Of a stretch of 10,817 nucleotides of DNA, positions 1-7,841 are shown piece by piece. This DNA is from a candidate division LCP-89 bacterium (GTDB taxonomy: Bacteria > Electryoneota > B3-LCP): assembly GCA_025774735.1 (NCBI GenBank), contig JALGZU010000139.1, positions 1 through 10,817 on the forward strand, written 5' to 3'. The position numbers were made by a program, and so were the translations under genes. How positions within the stretch are numbered: position 1 is the first letter of the stretch; every line of letters starts with the position of its first letter. Under the pieces are notes generated by a model, which was given only the letters and a program-made list of their open reading frames with translations, had not been told where the DNA came from and did no database searches.

Positions 1-606
1 GGGCGACTGCAATTCAGGGCGCCGATGGATGGCATGATTATCGGCAGGCATGCCGCGGTAGGAAATCTGATTCAGCCGGGCGAAGAAGTGATGCTGCTGA
101 CAGATCTTTCAACCGTCTGGGTGTGGCTGGATATCTATGAGCAGGATTTAGCCGCCGTTTTATCGAATGATAAGGAAAACCGTCCTCAGGTTCTGGTGGA
201 AACGAATGCATTTCCTGGTCGAATATTCACAAGCGAAATTGACTACATCGGCGCTCTGATGAATGAAAAAACCCGCACGGTTAAATTACGCGCTCATCTG
301 GATAATCCTGATGATCTGCTGCGTCCAGGTATGTTCTGCAAAGCCCAAATTCAGGGAAATGCTGAAGCTACGGTATTAACGGTTGCCAGCGATGCTGTGC
401 TTTCGGATGAGGGTGAAGACTTCGTCTTTAAGCATTGGAAGGATGACTACTATTTTCGCTGCCCGGTGAAAAAAGGTCGTGAATTCGCTTCCGTTGTTGA
501 AATCCGCGAAGGTCTACAAGCAGGGGAGACTATAATAACAGAAGGGGCATTTCTGCTGAAATCTGATATATTAAGGGGAAAAATGGGTGCCGGGTGCGCG
601 GACTGA
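1..606 (+). CDS. Heavy-metal efflux RND periplasmic adaptor (membrane fusion protein, CusB/CzcB type), 5' end cut by window
   Basis: The frame is open from base 1, so the gene starts upstream; 201 residues are visible. The first residues (RAPMDGMIIGRHAAVGNLIQPGE) read as the second half of the barrel-sandwich (lipoyl-like) domain of HlyD/CusB adaptors. They are followed by the beta-barrel domain (LSTVWVWLDIYEQDL) and the membrane-proximal domain. The tail (GAFLLKSDILRGKMG, then AGCAD) is the usual ending of CusB/CzcB-like adaptors. Such proteins bridge the inner-membrane RND pump and an outer-membrane channel in the periplasm. The pump gene follows after 24 bases on the same strand, so the two are almost certainly co-transcribed. 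The ATG at 25 lies inside the domain and is not the true start. The metal transported cannot be read from this fragment. Confidence 0.92.
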   Translation, partial: GRLQFRAPMDGMIIGRHAAVGNLIQPGEEVMLLTDLSTVWVWLDIYEQDLAAVLSNDKENRPQVLVETNAFPGRIFTSEIDYIGALMNEKTRTVKLRAHLDNPDDLLRPGMFCKAQIQGNAEATVLTVASDAVLSDEGEDFVFKHWKDDYYFRCPVKKGREFASVVEIREGLQAGETIITEGAFLLKSDILRGKMGAGCAD

Positions 607-620
607 TATTCCAAAATCAT

Positions 621-624
621 GAGG
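621..624 (+). promoter_or_regulatory. Ribosome binding site of the RND permease
   Basis: GAGG stands six bases before the ATG at 631. It supports that start codon for the permease and separate translation from the adaptor that ends at 606. Confidence 0.6.
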
Positions 625-2912
625 TAACCAATGCTTGATAGACTGATACAATTTGTCCTGCTGCAGCGCTTATTGGTGATTCTTGGAACTATACTCATGG
701 TGATTGCGGGGGTATGGGCATGGAATACCCTGACAATAGATGCTTTTCCCGATGTGACGAACGTCCAGGTTATGATGCTGACGGATGCCCCTGGACTTAG
801 TCCCGAAGATGTGGAACAGCGCATCACCTTCCCTGTCGAATTATCCATGCAAGGACTGCCGCAGATGCGGGAAATTCGTTCACTTTCCAAAGCGGGATTA
901 TCGCTTGTGACGGTGATCTTCGAAGATGATGTGGATATCTACTTTGCCCGGCAGCTTGTATTTCAGAGATTGCAAGAGGCGAAGGAAGACCTGCCGGAAT
1001 GGGCGGAACCTGAAATGGGTCCGATCAGCACAGGATTGGGTGAGATTTATCAGTATACAGTGGAAAGCGAGGAACGATCGCCGACAGAACTCCGCACGAT
1101 TCAGGATTGGTTGATTGCACCGCAATTGCGGACCATACCGGGAGTGAATGAGGTGAACAGCTTCGGTGGTTTTGTCAAACAATATCACATCCTGGTTAAT
1201 CCTGCCAGTCTGCAGAAATACGGTCTGACACTCAATGAAGTGCTTGAGGCTGTAAAGATGAATAACTCCAATGCAGGAGGTAATTTCATCCAGATGGATT
1301 GGGAGCAGGCTTATACCCGCAGTATCGGCATGATCGGCAACCTTGAAGATATTCAAAATATCGTGCTGTCCGCCTGGGACGGCACACCTCTATACCTGCG
1401 AGATGTTGCGGATGTCCAAATCGGACATCAAATCCGTGAGGGCGCCGTTACGAGGGATGGTAAAGGTGAACAGGTAGCCGGTATGGTCATCATGCTTCGA
1501 GGAGAGAACTCCAAGCTGATCGTAGATCGCGTGAAAAAAGCTATCCCGCAAATCCAGGAGAGCCTTCCCGAAGATGTGAAGATCTCCCCCTTCTATGATC
1601 GCACATCCCTGATTCAAGCTTGCGTAAATACGGTGGGAAAAGCTCTTTCTGCTGGGGGCATTTTCGTCATTCTTGCGCTCTTCTTGTTTCTATGGAACGC
1701 GAGGGCGGCGTTGATCACAGCCCTATCTCTGCCGTTAACTGCGCTGATCACTTTCATTTTAATGGGTTGGCAGGGAGTTACGGCGAACCTGATGAGTCTC
1801 GGGGGATTAGCTATTGCAGTAGGCATGATTGCGGATGGCTCCATTGTGATCTGCGAGAATATCGTTCGCCATCTGAATGAAAAACCCGACAGAGCAAATA
1901 AACTGATCGTAATTGCTCAGGCGGTGCGTGAAGTGGCGCGTCCGGTAGTTTTTTCTATCCTGATCATCGTCATCGTCTTCCTCCCCCTGTTCACTCTAGA
2001 ACAGATGGAAGGCAAGATGTTCAAACCGTTGGCGATGACCATGATCTTCGCTATGCTGGGATCTCTGATCATAGCCTTAACGATCGTGCCGGTTTTAAGT
2101 TCGATCTTTATCAAACCGAAATACTCCAGGGGAGATGCTTTCATCGTCCGGCAGTTGAAAAAGTGGTATATGCCACTATTATCCCACTCTCTGAAATTCC
2201 CGCGAATTACTGTCCTGCTGGCAGTAGCTGTATTTATATTGTCATTACTTTTAGCTCCTTTCGTCGGGATGGAATTTCTTCCACAACTGGATGAAGGAGC
2301 CATTGCTATAAATGTCGTCCGATTACCTTCCGCCTCGCTGGAAGGATCGGTGGCTGTAGGATCATTCATGGAAGAGATATTGCTTGGGTTCCCTGAGGTG
2401 GAAACCGTGGTCACCAAGACCGGTCGTGCGGAGATATCGGAAGATCCGATGGGACCGGAACAGAGCGATGTCATCATCATGCTCCACCCGGAAAGTAAAT
2501 GGATGACCGGACGCAGTAAGGCAGAATTGATAAAAGATATACAGAAGGCACTGAGCATCATTCCCGGTGTCCGCTTCTCTTTTTCACAACCGATCGCCCT
2601 GCGAGTGAATGAGCTGATTTCCGGTTCGGATATCGAATCTCTGAAAGAATACGCCAATAAAGTGGCAGTTGTCCTGAAGGGGATCGAAGGCGCGGAGGAC
2701 GTTAAAGTTGAGCAAATATCAGGCTTCTCGCAGGTAGATGTAGCGATTGACCGTCAGGCTATCGCTCGGCACAAGATCAACGTGGCGGATGTCAATAATA
2801 TGATTGAAACGGCTATAGGCGGTAAAACCGCCACCACGGTGATCGAAGGTCAGATGCGTTTCGCGGCACAAGTGCGTTTTCCGAAACAATATCGTGGAGA
2901 TATGGAAGCATG

Positions 2913-2928
2913 CCATCACCTGATGGTC
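2913..2928 (+). repeat. Single remaining copy of an inferred 16-base tandem repeat (first frameshift of the RND permease)
   Basis: The 16-mer CCATCACCTGATGGTC encodes family-like residues in two frames. In the upstream frame it gives HHLMV, and in the downstream frame it gives PSPDG with its neighbours. Two copies in tandem would read ACHHLMVPSPDGPSIPLSQ, which has the spacing expected of CzcA-like pumps at this point. Losing one copy shifts the frame by 16 bases, exactly the change seen. The second copy is inferred, not present. Confidence 0.6.
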
Positions 2929-3538
2929 CTTCCATCCCATTAAGTCAATTGGCACTAATCAGGCAGGTGGAAGCTCCAGCGCAGATCAGCCGCGAAAACG
3001 GCATGAGACGCGTGGTTGTAGAATGCAATATCCGCGGTCGCGATATGGGTGGCTTCGTGAATGAAGCGCAAAACAGGCTGGCGAATTTATCCGGAACGAT
3101 GCCGCCCGGCTATTTCTTAAAATTTGGCGGACAGTTCGAAAATCAGCAGCGTGCCATGCAGCGTTTGAGCATCGTTGTTCCGATCTCAATCAGTCTGATT
3201 TTTCTGTTGTTGTTCATCACTTTTGGGAAACTGCGCAGTGCTCTGATGGTGATTGCCAATCTGCCGCTTGCATTGGCTGGCGGAATAATCATCATCTGGC
3301 TGCTGAGGATTCCCCTGAGTGTTTCAACTGTAGTCGGATTCATTGCCCTCTTCGGTATAGCTGTGCAGAATGGGACAGTGCTTGTGACTTTCTTCAACCA
3401 ACTACAGGAAACCGGATTATCTGTTCAGGAAGCAGTTTTGCGCGGTTGTGACTTGCGCTTCCGACCACTCATGATGACGACAATCACGACCACCTTAGGA
3501 TTAATCCCGTTGATATTAGCATCCGGAAGCGGTTCCGA

Positions 3539-3547
3539 AGTGCAGCG
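3539..3547 (+). repeat. Inferred short-repeat deletion junction (second frameshift of the RND permease)
   Basis: The bases AGTGCAGCG are read by the upstream frame as the end of GSEVQR and by the downstream frame as SAA of SAATALTLFLLP. CzcA-like pumps have about ten more residues between these blocks (of the type PLATVVIGGL). A deletion of about 40 bases between two short direct repeats of this sequence would explain both the missing residues and the frame change. The lost copy is inferred from the family pattern. Confidence 0.45.
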
Positions 3548-3661
3548 ACGGCGCTAACGTTGTTCCTGTTACCGGTGCTGTACAATGCTGTCGAGAAGCG
3601 CTGGGGCAAAAGGGATGGAATCACTGCGGTGAATGAACAGTAAAAACCGTGCAGAACTAGA

Positions 3662-3691
3662 AATGGCTTACGAAAGTCACCGTAAGCCATT
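3662..3691. terminator. Inverted repeat between convergent genes, possible bidirectional terminator
   Basis: AATGGCTTACG (3662-3672) and CGTAAGCCATT (3681-3691) are perfect reverse complements with an 8-base loop. It lies 19 bases after the permease stop on the plus strand and 118 bases beyond the last gene of the minus-strand operon. On the plus strand it is followed by TGTTTGTATT, and on the minus strand by TTCTAG. Both are only moderately T-rich, so intrinsic termination is plausible but not textbook. Confidence 0.55.
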
Positions 3692-3699
3692 GTTTGTAT

Positions 3700-3731
3700 T
3701 GGTGCACCCAGAGGGAATCGAATCCCCAACC
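3700..3731 (-). other. tRNA 3'-end-like fragment, possible attachment-site remnant
   Basis: Read on the minus strand, it has a TTCGATT T-loop, T-stem-like flanks GGGGA and CCCTC (imperfect, with an A-C mismatch next to the loop), a 7-base acceptor half TGGGTGC, discriminator A and an encoded CCA. The spacing from T-loop to CCA is exactly that of a tRNA. No matching 5' acceptor half (GCACCCA) lies within the expected distance, so this is not a working tRNA. From memory it resembles the 3' end of bacterial tRNA-Arg genes. It may be the tRNA part duplicated by an integrating element, or a decayed tRNA. An anticodon-loop-like GTTCTTT further upstream is too weak to rely on. Confidence 0.4.
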
Positions 3732-3808
3732 ATAGTTCAAAGAACGAATCCTCCAGGATCGCCTTCTCCCAACTAATCAGAAAATTCATTTCACCTGCGG
3801 TACGGGAA

Positions 3809-5140
3809 TCAGAGCAGAGGTTGCGGCGTTTTCAGGCTGGAAAGGTATCGTTTCCGGTTCGCCAGATTAAATCCGGAGTAAATACTATATCCTATCAGGG
3901 TCCGCCTCAATGGTGAAATGCCGAAGAAGCGCTCGAAAATTCCATTCAGTGAATAGACCTCTTTTATAACGCGGTTCAATCCATCGACGAGCTCCTCGGA
4001 CGACATTCCCTTGGGCTCAAAAAGTATCGTTCCCGGAGGGTAGCCCTTGAGCCACCAATGCGGATCAATCAACCGTTTTTCTTCCAATAACTGCTGATAA
4101 AGCCGGGTTCCGGGATACGGGATGAGAGGTCTAAGCTGAATTCCATCCAAGCGGTATTTCATGATAAATTCGAGTGTCTGATCGAACACCTCGTTGGTCT
4201 CGTGATCAAAGCCGAACACAAAGGCTCCTAATATGGCAATGCCTGAATCATGAAAGCGACGCATTGCCTCTGCATAATCCAGCTTCCGTGTGTCGATCTT
4301 CTTTAAATGGCTCTGAACATCCCTATTCAGCGATTCGAAGCCGACAAGAAGACCCTCGCAACCAGAAAGTTGCATGATGTGGAGCAGTTCTAAATCTTCA
4401 GCCAACGATACCGGTCCCTGTCCCACCCAGTGCCGTTTGAGAGGGATCATGCGGGCGAAGAGATTCTTCGAAACCTCGGGATGCAATCCCAGGGCGTCGT
4501 CAACGATGAAAAGATTAGGGGTTTCGATATGTTCGATCTCTCTGACAACATCCACGATCGGGCGAAAGCGTAACTTACGCCCCATGACCTGGCTGACCGT
4601 GCAAAAAGAGCAATCAAAAGGACATCCTCGAGAAGTCTCCAGACCGACGACGAACGGTGTGTATCCTCTTTGATGTCTGTGAGGATAGCATTTCCTATCG
4701 GGCTGCGGCAGTTTCGCAAGATCGGAAAATTCGGAGGCGCGGTAAATCTTTTTCAGAGTGCCCTTCTGAACATCTTGTAGTAGTTGCGGCCAGATCATTT
4801 CGGCTTCACCTACAATGACCGCGTCGGCATGCTGCAAGGCCTCCTCCGGCATGACGGTGGGGTGAATCCCGCCCAGAACCACCGGAACACCGCACTGTCG
4901 ATAAGCATCGGCGATGGTATAGGCTTTGATGGCCAGGTCGGTCATAACCGTCACCCCTACAAGGTCGTATGCTTCATCACAATCATCGGGACCGAATGCC
5001 TCGTCCACAATTTTCACAGAGTGCTCAGGCGGAGTCAATGCGGAAAGCAGGGGCAGATTCACTTTTTGAATAGTAAACGTTTCAGCGCTGGAGATGCCTG
5101 CTTCCCATTCCTGATGTGGAGCAATAAGCTTTATCTTCAT
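3809..5140 (-). CDS. B12-binding domain radical SAM protein (443 aa)
   Basis: An enzyme of the cobalamin-binding radical SAM class. The N-terminal Rossmann-like B12-binding domain spans about residues 1-130, with the typical VVLGGIHPTVMPEEAL stretch at 87-102 and GEAE at 111-114. It lacks the DxHxxG base-on motif, as many members do. The radical SAM domain follows, with CxxxCxxC cysteines C173, C177 and C180 binding the [4Fe-4S] cluster. Other marks are LFIVDDALGL (210-219), VGFESLN (266-272) and the RPLIPYPGTRLY stretch near 337-348. It should cleave S-adenosylmethionine to a radical, and the class includes C-methyltransferases and ring-forming enzymes; the substrate is unknown. It is the last gene of the operon, 30 bases after a ThiL-C-like gene. 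It is a diverged paralogue of the 491-residue radical SAM protein two genes upstream, sharing WPQ, LKK and the cluster motif. Confidence 0.9.
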   Translation of the reverse strand: MKIKLIAPHQEWEAGISSAETFTIQKVNLPLLSALTPPEHSVKIVDEAFGPDDCDEAYDLVGVTVMTDLAIKAYTIADAYRQCGVPVVLGGIHPTVMPEEALQHADAVIVGEAEMIWPQLLQDVQKGTLKKIYRASEFSDLAKLPQPDRKCYPHRHQRGYTPFVVGLETSRGCPFDCSFCTVSQVMGRKLRFRPIVDVVREIEHIETPNLFIVDDALGLHPEVSKNLFARMIPLKRHWVGQGPVSLAEDLELLHIMQLSGCEGLLVGFESLNRDVQSHLKKIDTRKLDYAEAMRRFHDSGIAILGAFVFGFDHETNEVFDQTLEFIMKYRLDGIQLRPLIPYPGTRLYQQLLEEKRLIDPHWWLKGYPPGTILFEPKGMSSEELVDGLNRVIKEVYSLNGIFERFFGISPLRRTLIGYSIYSGFNLANRKRYLSSLKTPQPLL

Positions 5141-5146
5141 GATTAT

Positions 5147-5154
5147 CTCCCCTT
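5147..5154 (-). promoter_or_regulatory. Ribosome binding site of the 443-residue radical SAM protein
   Basis: AAGGGGAG lies six bases before the ATG at 5140 and fixes that start. It is the clearest Shine-Dalgarno site in the minus-strand operon. It fits independent translation of the last gene, which unlike most of its neighbours is separated from the preceding gene by 30 bases. Confidence 0.6.
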
Positions 5155-5170
5155 CCTGATATCGCGCTTT

Positions 5171-5548
5171 TCAGGTTATATCGAATGCTGCTTCCGGCAA
5201 ATGTGCCCGTTTCCGGTTTCCATACAAGAATGTAAAATCTCTATCGTGAAAAGTGCCGCATCCAAAACATCCTATAGCGAGGCAGATGGATCGATCTTTA
5301 ATCTGAATTCTTATCTCCGGAACGCCGATAACTTTACCCAGGTAGAGCGGCGTCCAGCCGTCGCAACTCGCCTCATCCAGAAATGCCCCTGTAAGACCTT
5401 CGGGCACCGTAAACAGCAGCTCGAATTCGCGGCCAAAACCCGCCGGTGTCAACCAGAGTGGAAGATTTAGTTTTACAAACAGATGGTCTACTCCCGGGTG
5501 GAAAATTTCTTCAAGCAGCAAGCTGAGACGAAGACCGATCCTATTCAT
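5171..5548 (-). CDS. Small orphan protein resembling the C-terminal domain of thiamine-monophosphate kinase (ThiL / AIR-synthase C-like), paralogue 1
   Basis: 125 residues. The core GREFELLFTVPEGL (39-52), then GWTPLYLGKVIG (64-75) and IRIQIKDR, resembles the ThiL segment GGEDYELLFTVPP, the later GxxxxxIGxV strand and the region beyond. Upstream, residues 5-32 (IGLRLSLLLEEIFHPGV and LNLPLW) match the ThiL layout of helix, GVGA turn and LPL. The ThiL GGED is replaced by FGRE, the DxSDGL motif by MNRIGL, and the whole N-terminal ATP-binding half is absent, so kinase activity is unlikely. Its tail (CFGC at 94-97, then basic residues) has no match I know. The ATG at 5548 shares its A with the TGA stop of the radical SAM gene before it, so translation is probably coupled. 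A TTG three bases earlier is possible but less likely. Homologous to the protein at 7842-8204. Function unknown. Confidence 0.7.
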   Translation of the reverse strand: MNRIGLRLSLLLEEIFHPGVDHLFVKLNLPLWLTPAGFGREFELLFTVPEGLTGAFLDEASCDGWTPLYLGKVIGVPEIRIQIKDRSICLAIGCFGCGTFHDRDFTFLYGNRKRAHLPEAAFDIT

Positions 5549-7023
5549 CAAAAGGGGTAGGACCTTGCACGTTTCGTGCGATAATTGATTTTGACCTTTC
5601 GGTTGACGTTGCTGTAACTCGTGAATTTATAGCCCTGTTCGGCGCGGATCTGTATGTTTGGTTCGAGGAGCGGAAATACTTTCTTTTGAGCATGATCTCT
5701 TTGAAAAATGGATAGTCTGAAGAAAATGTAGGATAGGAGAAGCGATCGGAACACCCGTTTCAAGATGTTCTTCTCACTTGAATATCCAGATATGAATCTC
5801 CACCACCTTTTGAAAATACTCTTCCAGGAGTAAAATAGCCGGTTTATTGTTCTAAAGGCATGAAAGACCTCAGCGGGAGAAGTTCCTTTTGGAGTAAAGA
5901 CAAGGTGGTCACCTTCGTAATGAGAAAGATTCTCATCAAAAATGCGTCCCTCCGACTCCACCTTTTCGTGAAACGGGGTTCCTGGAATAGGAATGGAAAT
6001 CGATAAAAGGATCGCACTCGGATTGATCACCTCTAGTTTATCTGGTAGGCTTTTATAATAAGAAGGAGTATCCTCATCAAGTGCCAGCATCAGACCTGTG
6101 AAAGTCAAGATGCCGTGTCTTGTCAGTTTCTCAACCAGCTCCTTATATTCCTCCACCCTGTTATGCTTTTTATGTACAGAATGCAGGCTCGGTTCATTCA
6201 ATGATTCTAATCCGATAAAAGCCATGGAACAGTTTGCTTCAGCCAGTAGATCTATGAACTCACCATCGTGGAGACAGTCAAAGCTGAACTGGATTCCTAG
6301 TCCCCATAGTTTCAGTTTTGCGATTTCCTTCAAGAGTTCCTTGGCATAGTCGATATTTCCCCCAATATTATTATCCAAAAGCATCGCCATTTTGCGCTTA
6401 TGATAGGGTAGTTCCGTGGTCGCGGTTAGGTCACGAATCACATCGTTTATTGGACGGCAGCGGTAAGGAGCAGGTTTGATAGTGAGCTGGCAAAAGCTAC
6501 ACCTATACGGGCATCCCCTGGTAGCTTCAGTCACAACTGGAACCGTAAAATCTGATTCAACGAGATCGTAACGGGGAGGGGGAATGTTATCCAAGGGAGG
6601 CCCAATGGGTGCCTCATATACCTTCTTCAAATTACCCTTCACCATATCATCAACAACCTGAGGCCAGACAGATTCCCCCTCTCCTATGACCACTGCATCC
6701 ATGTGAGGTATCACCTCATTGGGGAATGTGGAAGGGTATCTCCCGCCGGCTACGACTTTCTTTCCGAGCTTTCTGAATTTTTCCGCTACATCAAAGGCAT
6801 GAGGTGCACAGAAGTCCATGAAACTCAAGGCGATGAAATCCGCATCAGTATTGTAGTCGATAGGTCGCACCATTTCATGTAGGAGTTCCACCTCTACAAT
6901 AGGCGGAGTTAATCCGGCAACCAGGGCACCCGAAAGGGGGGGTGCGGGGGAACGGGCAAAATAGGTTTGCTTTTCACCAAGATTTTGGAAAAGCACAATG
7001 ATTTGGAGTTTTGGTTTACCCAT
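5548..7023 (-). CDS. B12-binding domain radical SAM protein with basic-aromatic C-terminal tail (491 aa)
   Basis: The N-terminal cobalamin-binding domain covers about residues 1-135, with VVAGGRYPSTFPNEV (90-104) and GEGE at 114-117; no DxHxxG motif is seen. The radical SAM domain has TRGCPYRCSFC with cluster cysteines C171, C175 and C178. It also has AMLLDNNIGG (213-222), FIGLESLN (269-276) and IPIPGTPFH (344-352). These fit the class B12-binding radical SAM family, which acts by SAM cleavage plus cobalamin chemistry. Beyond residue 395 comes an extension rich in K, R, W, F and Y (SWKSIFKRWWRF, then SLLLSYIFFRLSIF). It looks suited to contact a membrane, which hints at a lipid-like substrate (inference). 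The ATG at 7023 has an AGGAG site and follows the SDR stop after one base. Its stop overlaps the next start by one base. Substrate unknown. Confidence 0.9.
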   Translation of the reverse strand: MGKPKLQIIVLFQNLGEKQTYFARSPAPPLSGALVAGLTPPIVEVELLHEMVRPIDYNTDADFIALSFMDFCAPHAFDVAEKFRKLGKKVVAGGRYPSTFPNEVIPHMDAVVIGEGESVWPQVVDDMVKGNLKKVYEAPIGPPLDNIPPPRYDLVESDFTVPVVTEATRGCPYRCSFCQLTIKPAPYRCRPINDVIRDLTATTELPYHKRKMAMLLDNNIGGNIDYAKELLKEIAKLKLWGLGIQFSFDCLHDGEFIDLLAEANCSMAFIGLESLNEPSLHSVHKKHNRVEEYKELVEKLTRHGILTFTGLMLALDEDTPSYYKSLPDKLEVINPSAILLSISIPIPGTPFHEKVESEGRIFDENLSHYEGDHLVFTPKGTSPAEVFHAFRTINRLFYSWKSIFKRWWRFISGYSSEKNILKRVFRSLLLSYIFFRLSIFQRDHAQKKVFPLLEPNIQIRAEQGYKFTSYSNVNRKVKINYRTKRARSYPF

Positions 7024-7024
7024 T

Positions 7025-7834
7025 TTACATCTCCTGTGGATCTCTTAATTGAAAAGCAATTCTTTCCATCGCTTTATCGATCAAGGAAGGTACTAATCCC
7101 TGAAATATCGCTAAGATATTACCCTTTGAAGAAAGGATCAGGTTTCGACGCTCACGTTCAATTGCTCTTATAATACTCTCTGCTACTTTCGATGCGGATG
7201 TATAAGGGCATTGAGGTCGGCGAGCCCCACCCACCTTCTTTTCATTTTCAAAAATCCCGGTCTGGGTATAATTTGGAAAAACATTCATTACGGAGATACC
7301 ATCCCTCGATAGTTCAGCACCGAGACTCTGGCTCAGAGATACTAGGGCTGCTTTGCTGGCACAATAAGCCCCCAAGTACGGAACACCATACTTAGCCGCA
7401 ATGGAAGCGATGTTAACGATCAAGCCCTTTCCTGCTCTTTTCATATGTGGAATAGCTTCCAACATACAGTGAAGCGCCCCAAAATAATTCACATCCATTA
7501 CTGAACGAAAGTCCACCAAAGATGTCATTTCAGTATTTCCATAAACACTAATACCTGCGTTGTTTATTAGGATATCGATGCCGCCAAGATGATGCACAGA
7601 CTGATTTATGAGATTACTGACGCTTTCACTATCAACTACATCACAGCTTATTGTCAGAGGGGCAGGGATGTTGGGAAAAGAGGATGTGATTCCCTTTGCC
7701 GCTTCGCTCAGAGAATCTATTCTACGCGCCGTGAGTGCCAGTACTGCGCCCTTCCAGGCAAGTGCAGCGGCTAATGCTAAACCGATCCCAGAGGAGGCAC
7801 CTGTGATCAACACTTTTTGACCTTCGATTCTCAT
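7025..7834 (-). CDS. Short-chain dehydrogenase/reductase (SDR), NADP(H)-type
   Basis: 269 residues with all classical SDR marks. The cofactor motif is TGASSGIG at 11-18. Arg37-Arg38 after the second strand usually indicates NADP(H). NNAG is at 91-94, Asn116 in DVNYFG, and the catalytic Ser144, Tyr157 and Lys161 in the YxxxK arrangement AYCASK. It should oxidise a hydroxyl or reduce a keto group on an unknown substrate. The C-terminal part (about 215-265) has the basic-hydrophobic character seen in lipid-acting reductases of this family, which is suggestive only. It starts seven bases after the stop of the ThiL-C-like gene and has no strong ribosome site, so coupled translation is likely. Its stop lies one base before the next ATG. 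The context makes it the redox partner in the radical SAM pathway. Confidence 0.93.
   Translation of the reverse strand: MRIEGQKVLITGASSGIGLALAAALAWKGAVLALTARRIDSLSEAAKGITSSFPNIPAPLTISCDVVDSESVSNLINQSVHHLGGIDILINNAGISVYGNTEMTSLVDFRSVMDVNYFGALHCMLEAIPHMKRAGKGLIVNIASIAAKYGVPYLGAYCASKAALVSLSQSLGAELSRDGISVMNVFPNYTQTGIFENEKKVGGARRPQCPYTSASKVAESIIRAIERERRNLILSSKGNILAIFQGLVPSLIDKAMERIAFQLRDPQEM
7031..7035 (-). promoter_or_regulatory. Ribosome binding site of the 491-residue radical SAM protein
   Basis: AGGAG stands seven bases before the ATG at 7023, inside the last codons of the SDR gene. It selects this start and shows that the two genes are translated from one message. Confidence 0.6.
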
Positions 7835-7841
7835 ATCTGGC

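Larger units (their letters stand above)
631..3643 (+). pseudogene. Heavy-metal efflux RND permease (CzcA/CusA family), frameshifted twice
   Basis: This is the inner-membrane proton/metal antiporter of a tripartite efflux system. It reads in three successive frames. The first, 631 to about 2928, ends at a stop at 2941. It carries TM1 (residues about 10-30), the periplasmic pore domain, TM2-TM7 and half of the second periplasmic domain. The second, about 2913 to 3549, has a stop at 3555 and carries TM8-TM11. The third, about 3539 to 3643, carries TM12 (ALTLFLLPVLYNAVEKRWG). Family landmarks are intact: the TM4 motif GMIADGSIVICEN with D402 and E409, and TGRAEISEDPMGPEQSD in the periplasmic part. 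In TM4 the first Asp of the CzcA motif (DFG...DG) is Ala396, as in CusA. However, the site of CusA's copper-binding Met672 is Glu661 (RVNELISG), as in CzcA-like pumps, so divalent cations are somewhat more likely than Cu/Ag. Restoring 16 and 40 bases at the breaks gives 1022 residues, a normal length. It is either a recent pseudogene or an assembly error; the family call is secure. Confidence 0.9.

Noticed and set aside
1917..2657. 246-residue open frame on the minus strand inside the metal pump gene
   Set aside because: It lies opposite a frame with strong RND pump similarity, has serine-rich low-complexity translation and no recognisable motif or ribosome site. It is a shadow of the real gene.
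2910..3557. A separate 215-residue gene starting at the ATG at 2910
   Set aside because: It has no ribosome site, and its sequence is the direct continuation of the pump (periplasmic part and TM8-TM11). The ATG is a by-product of the frameshift.
3484..3789. 101-residue open frame on the minus strand between the two transcription units
   Set aside because: It overlaps the end of the pump gene, the inverted repeat and the tRNA-like fragment, and has no family resemblance.
3700..3800. A complete tRNA (Arg or Ser) on the minus strand
   Set aside because: The T arm and acceptor 3' half are present, but no 5' acceptor half pairs with TGGGTGC. The candidate anticodon stems (around TCT or GGA) have mismatches, so only a fragment is claimed.
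4784..5470. 228-residue open frame on the plus strand
   Set aside because: It runs antisense across the 443-residue radical SAM gene and the first ThiL-C-like gene, both of which have family support. Its own translation has no motifs.
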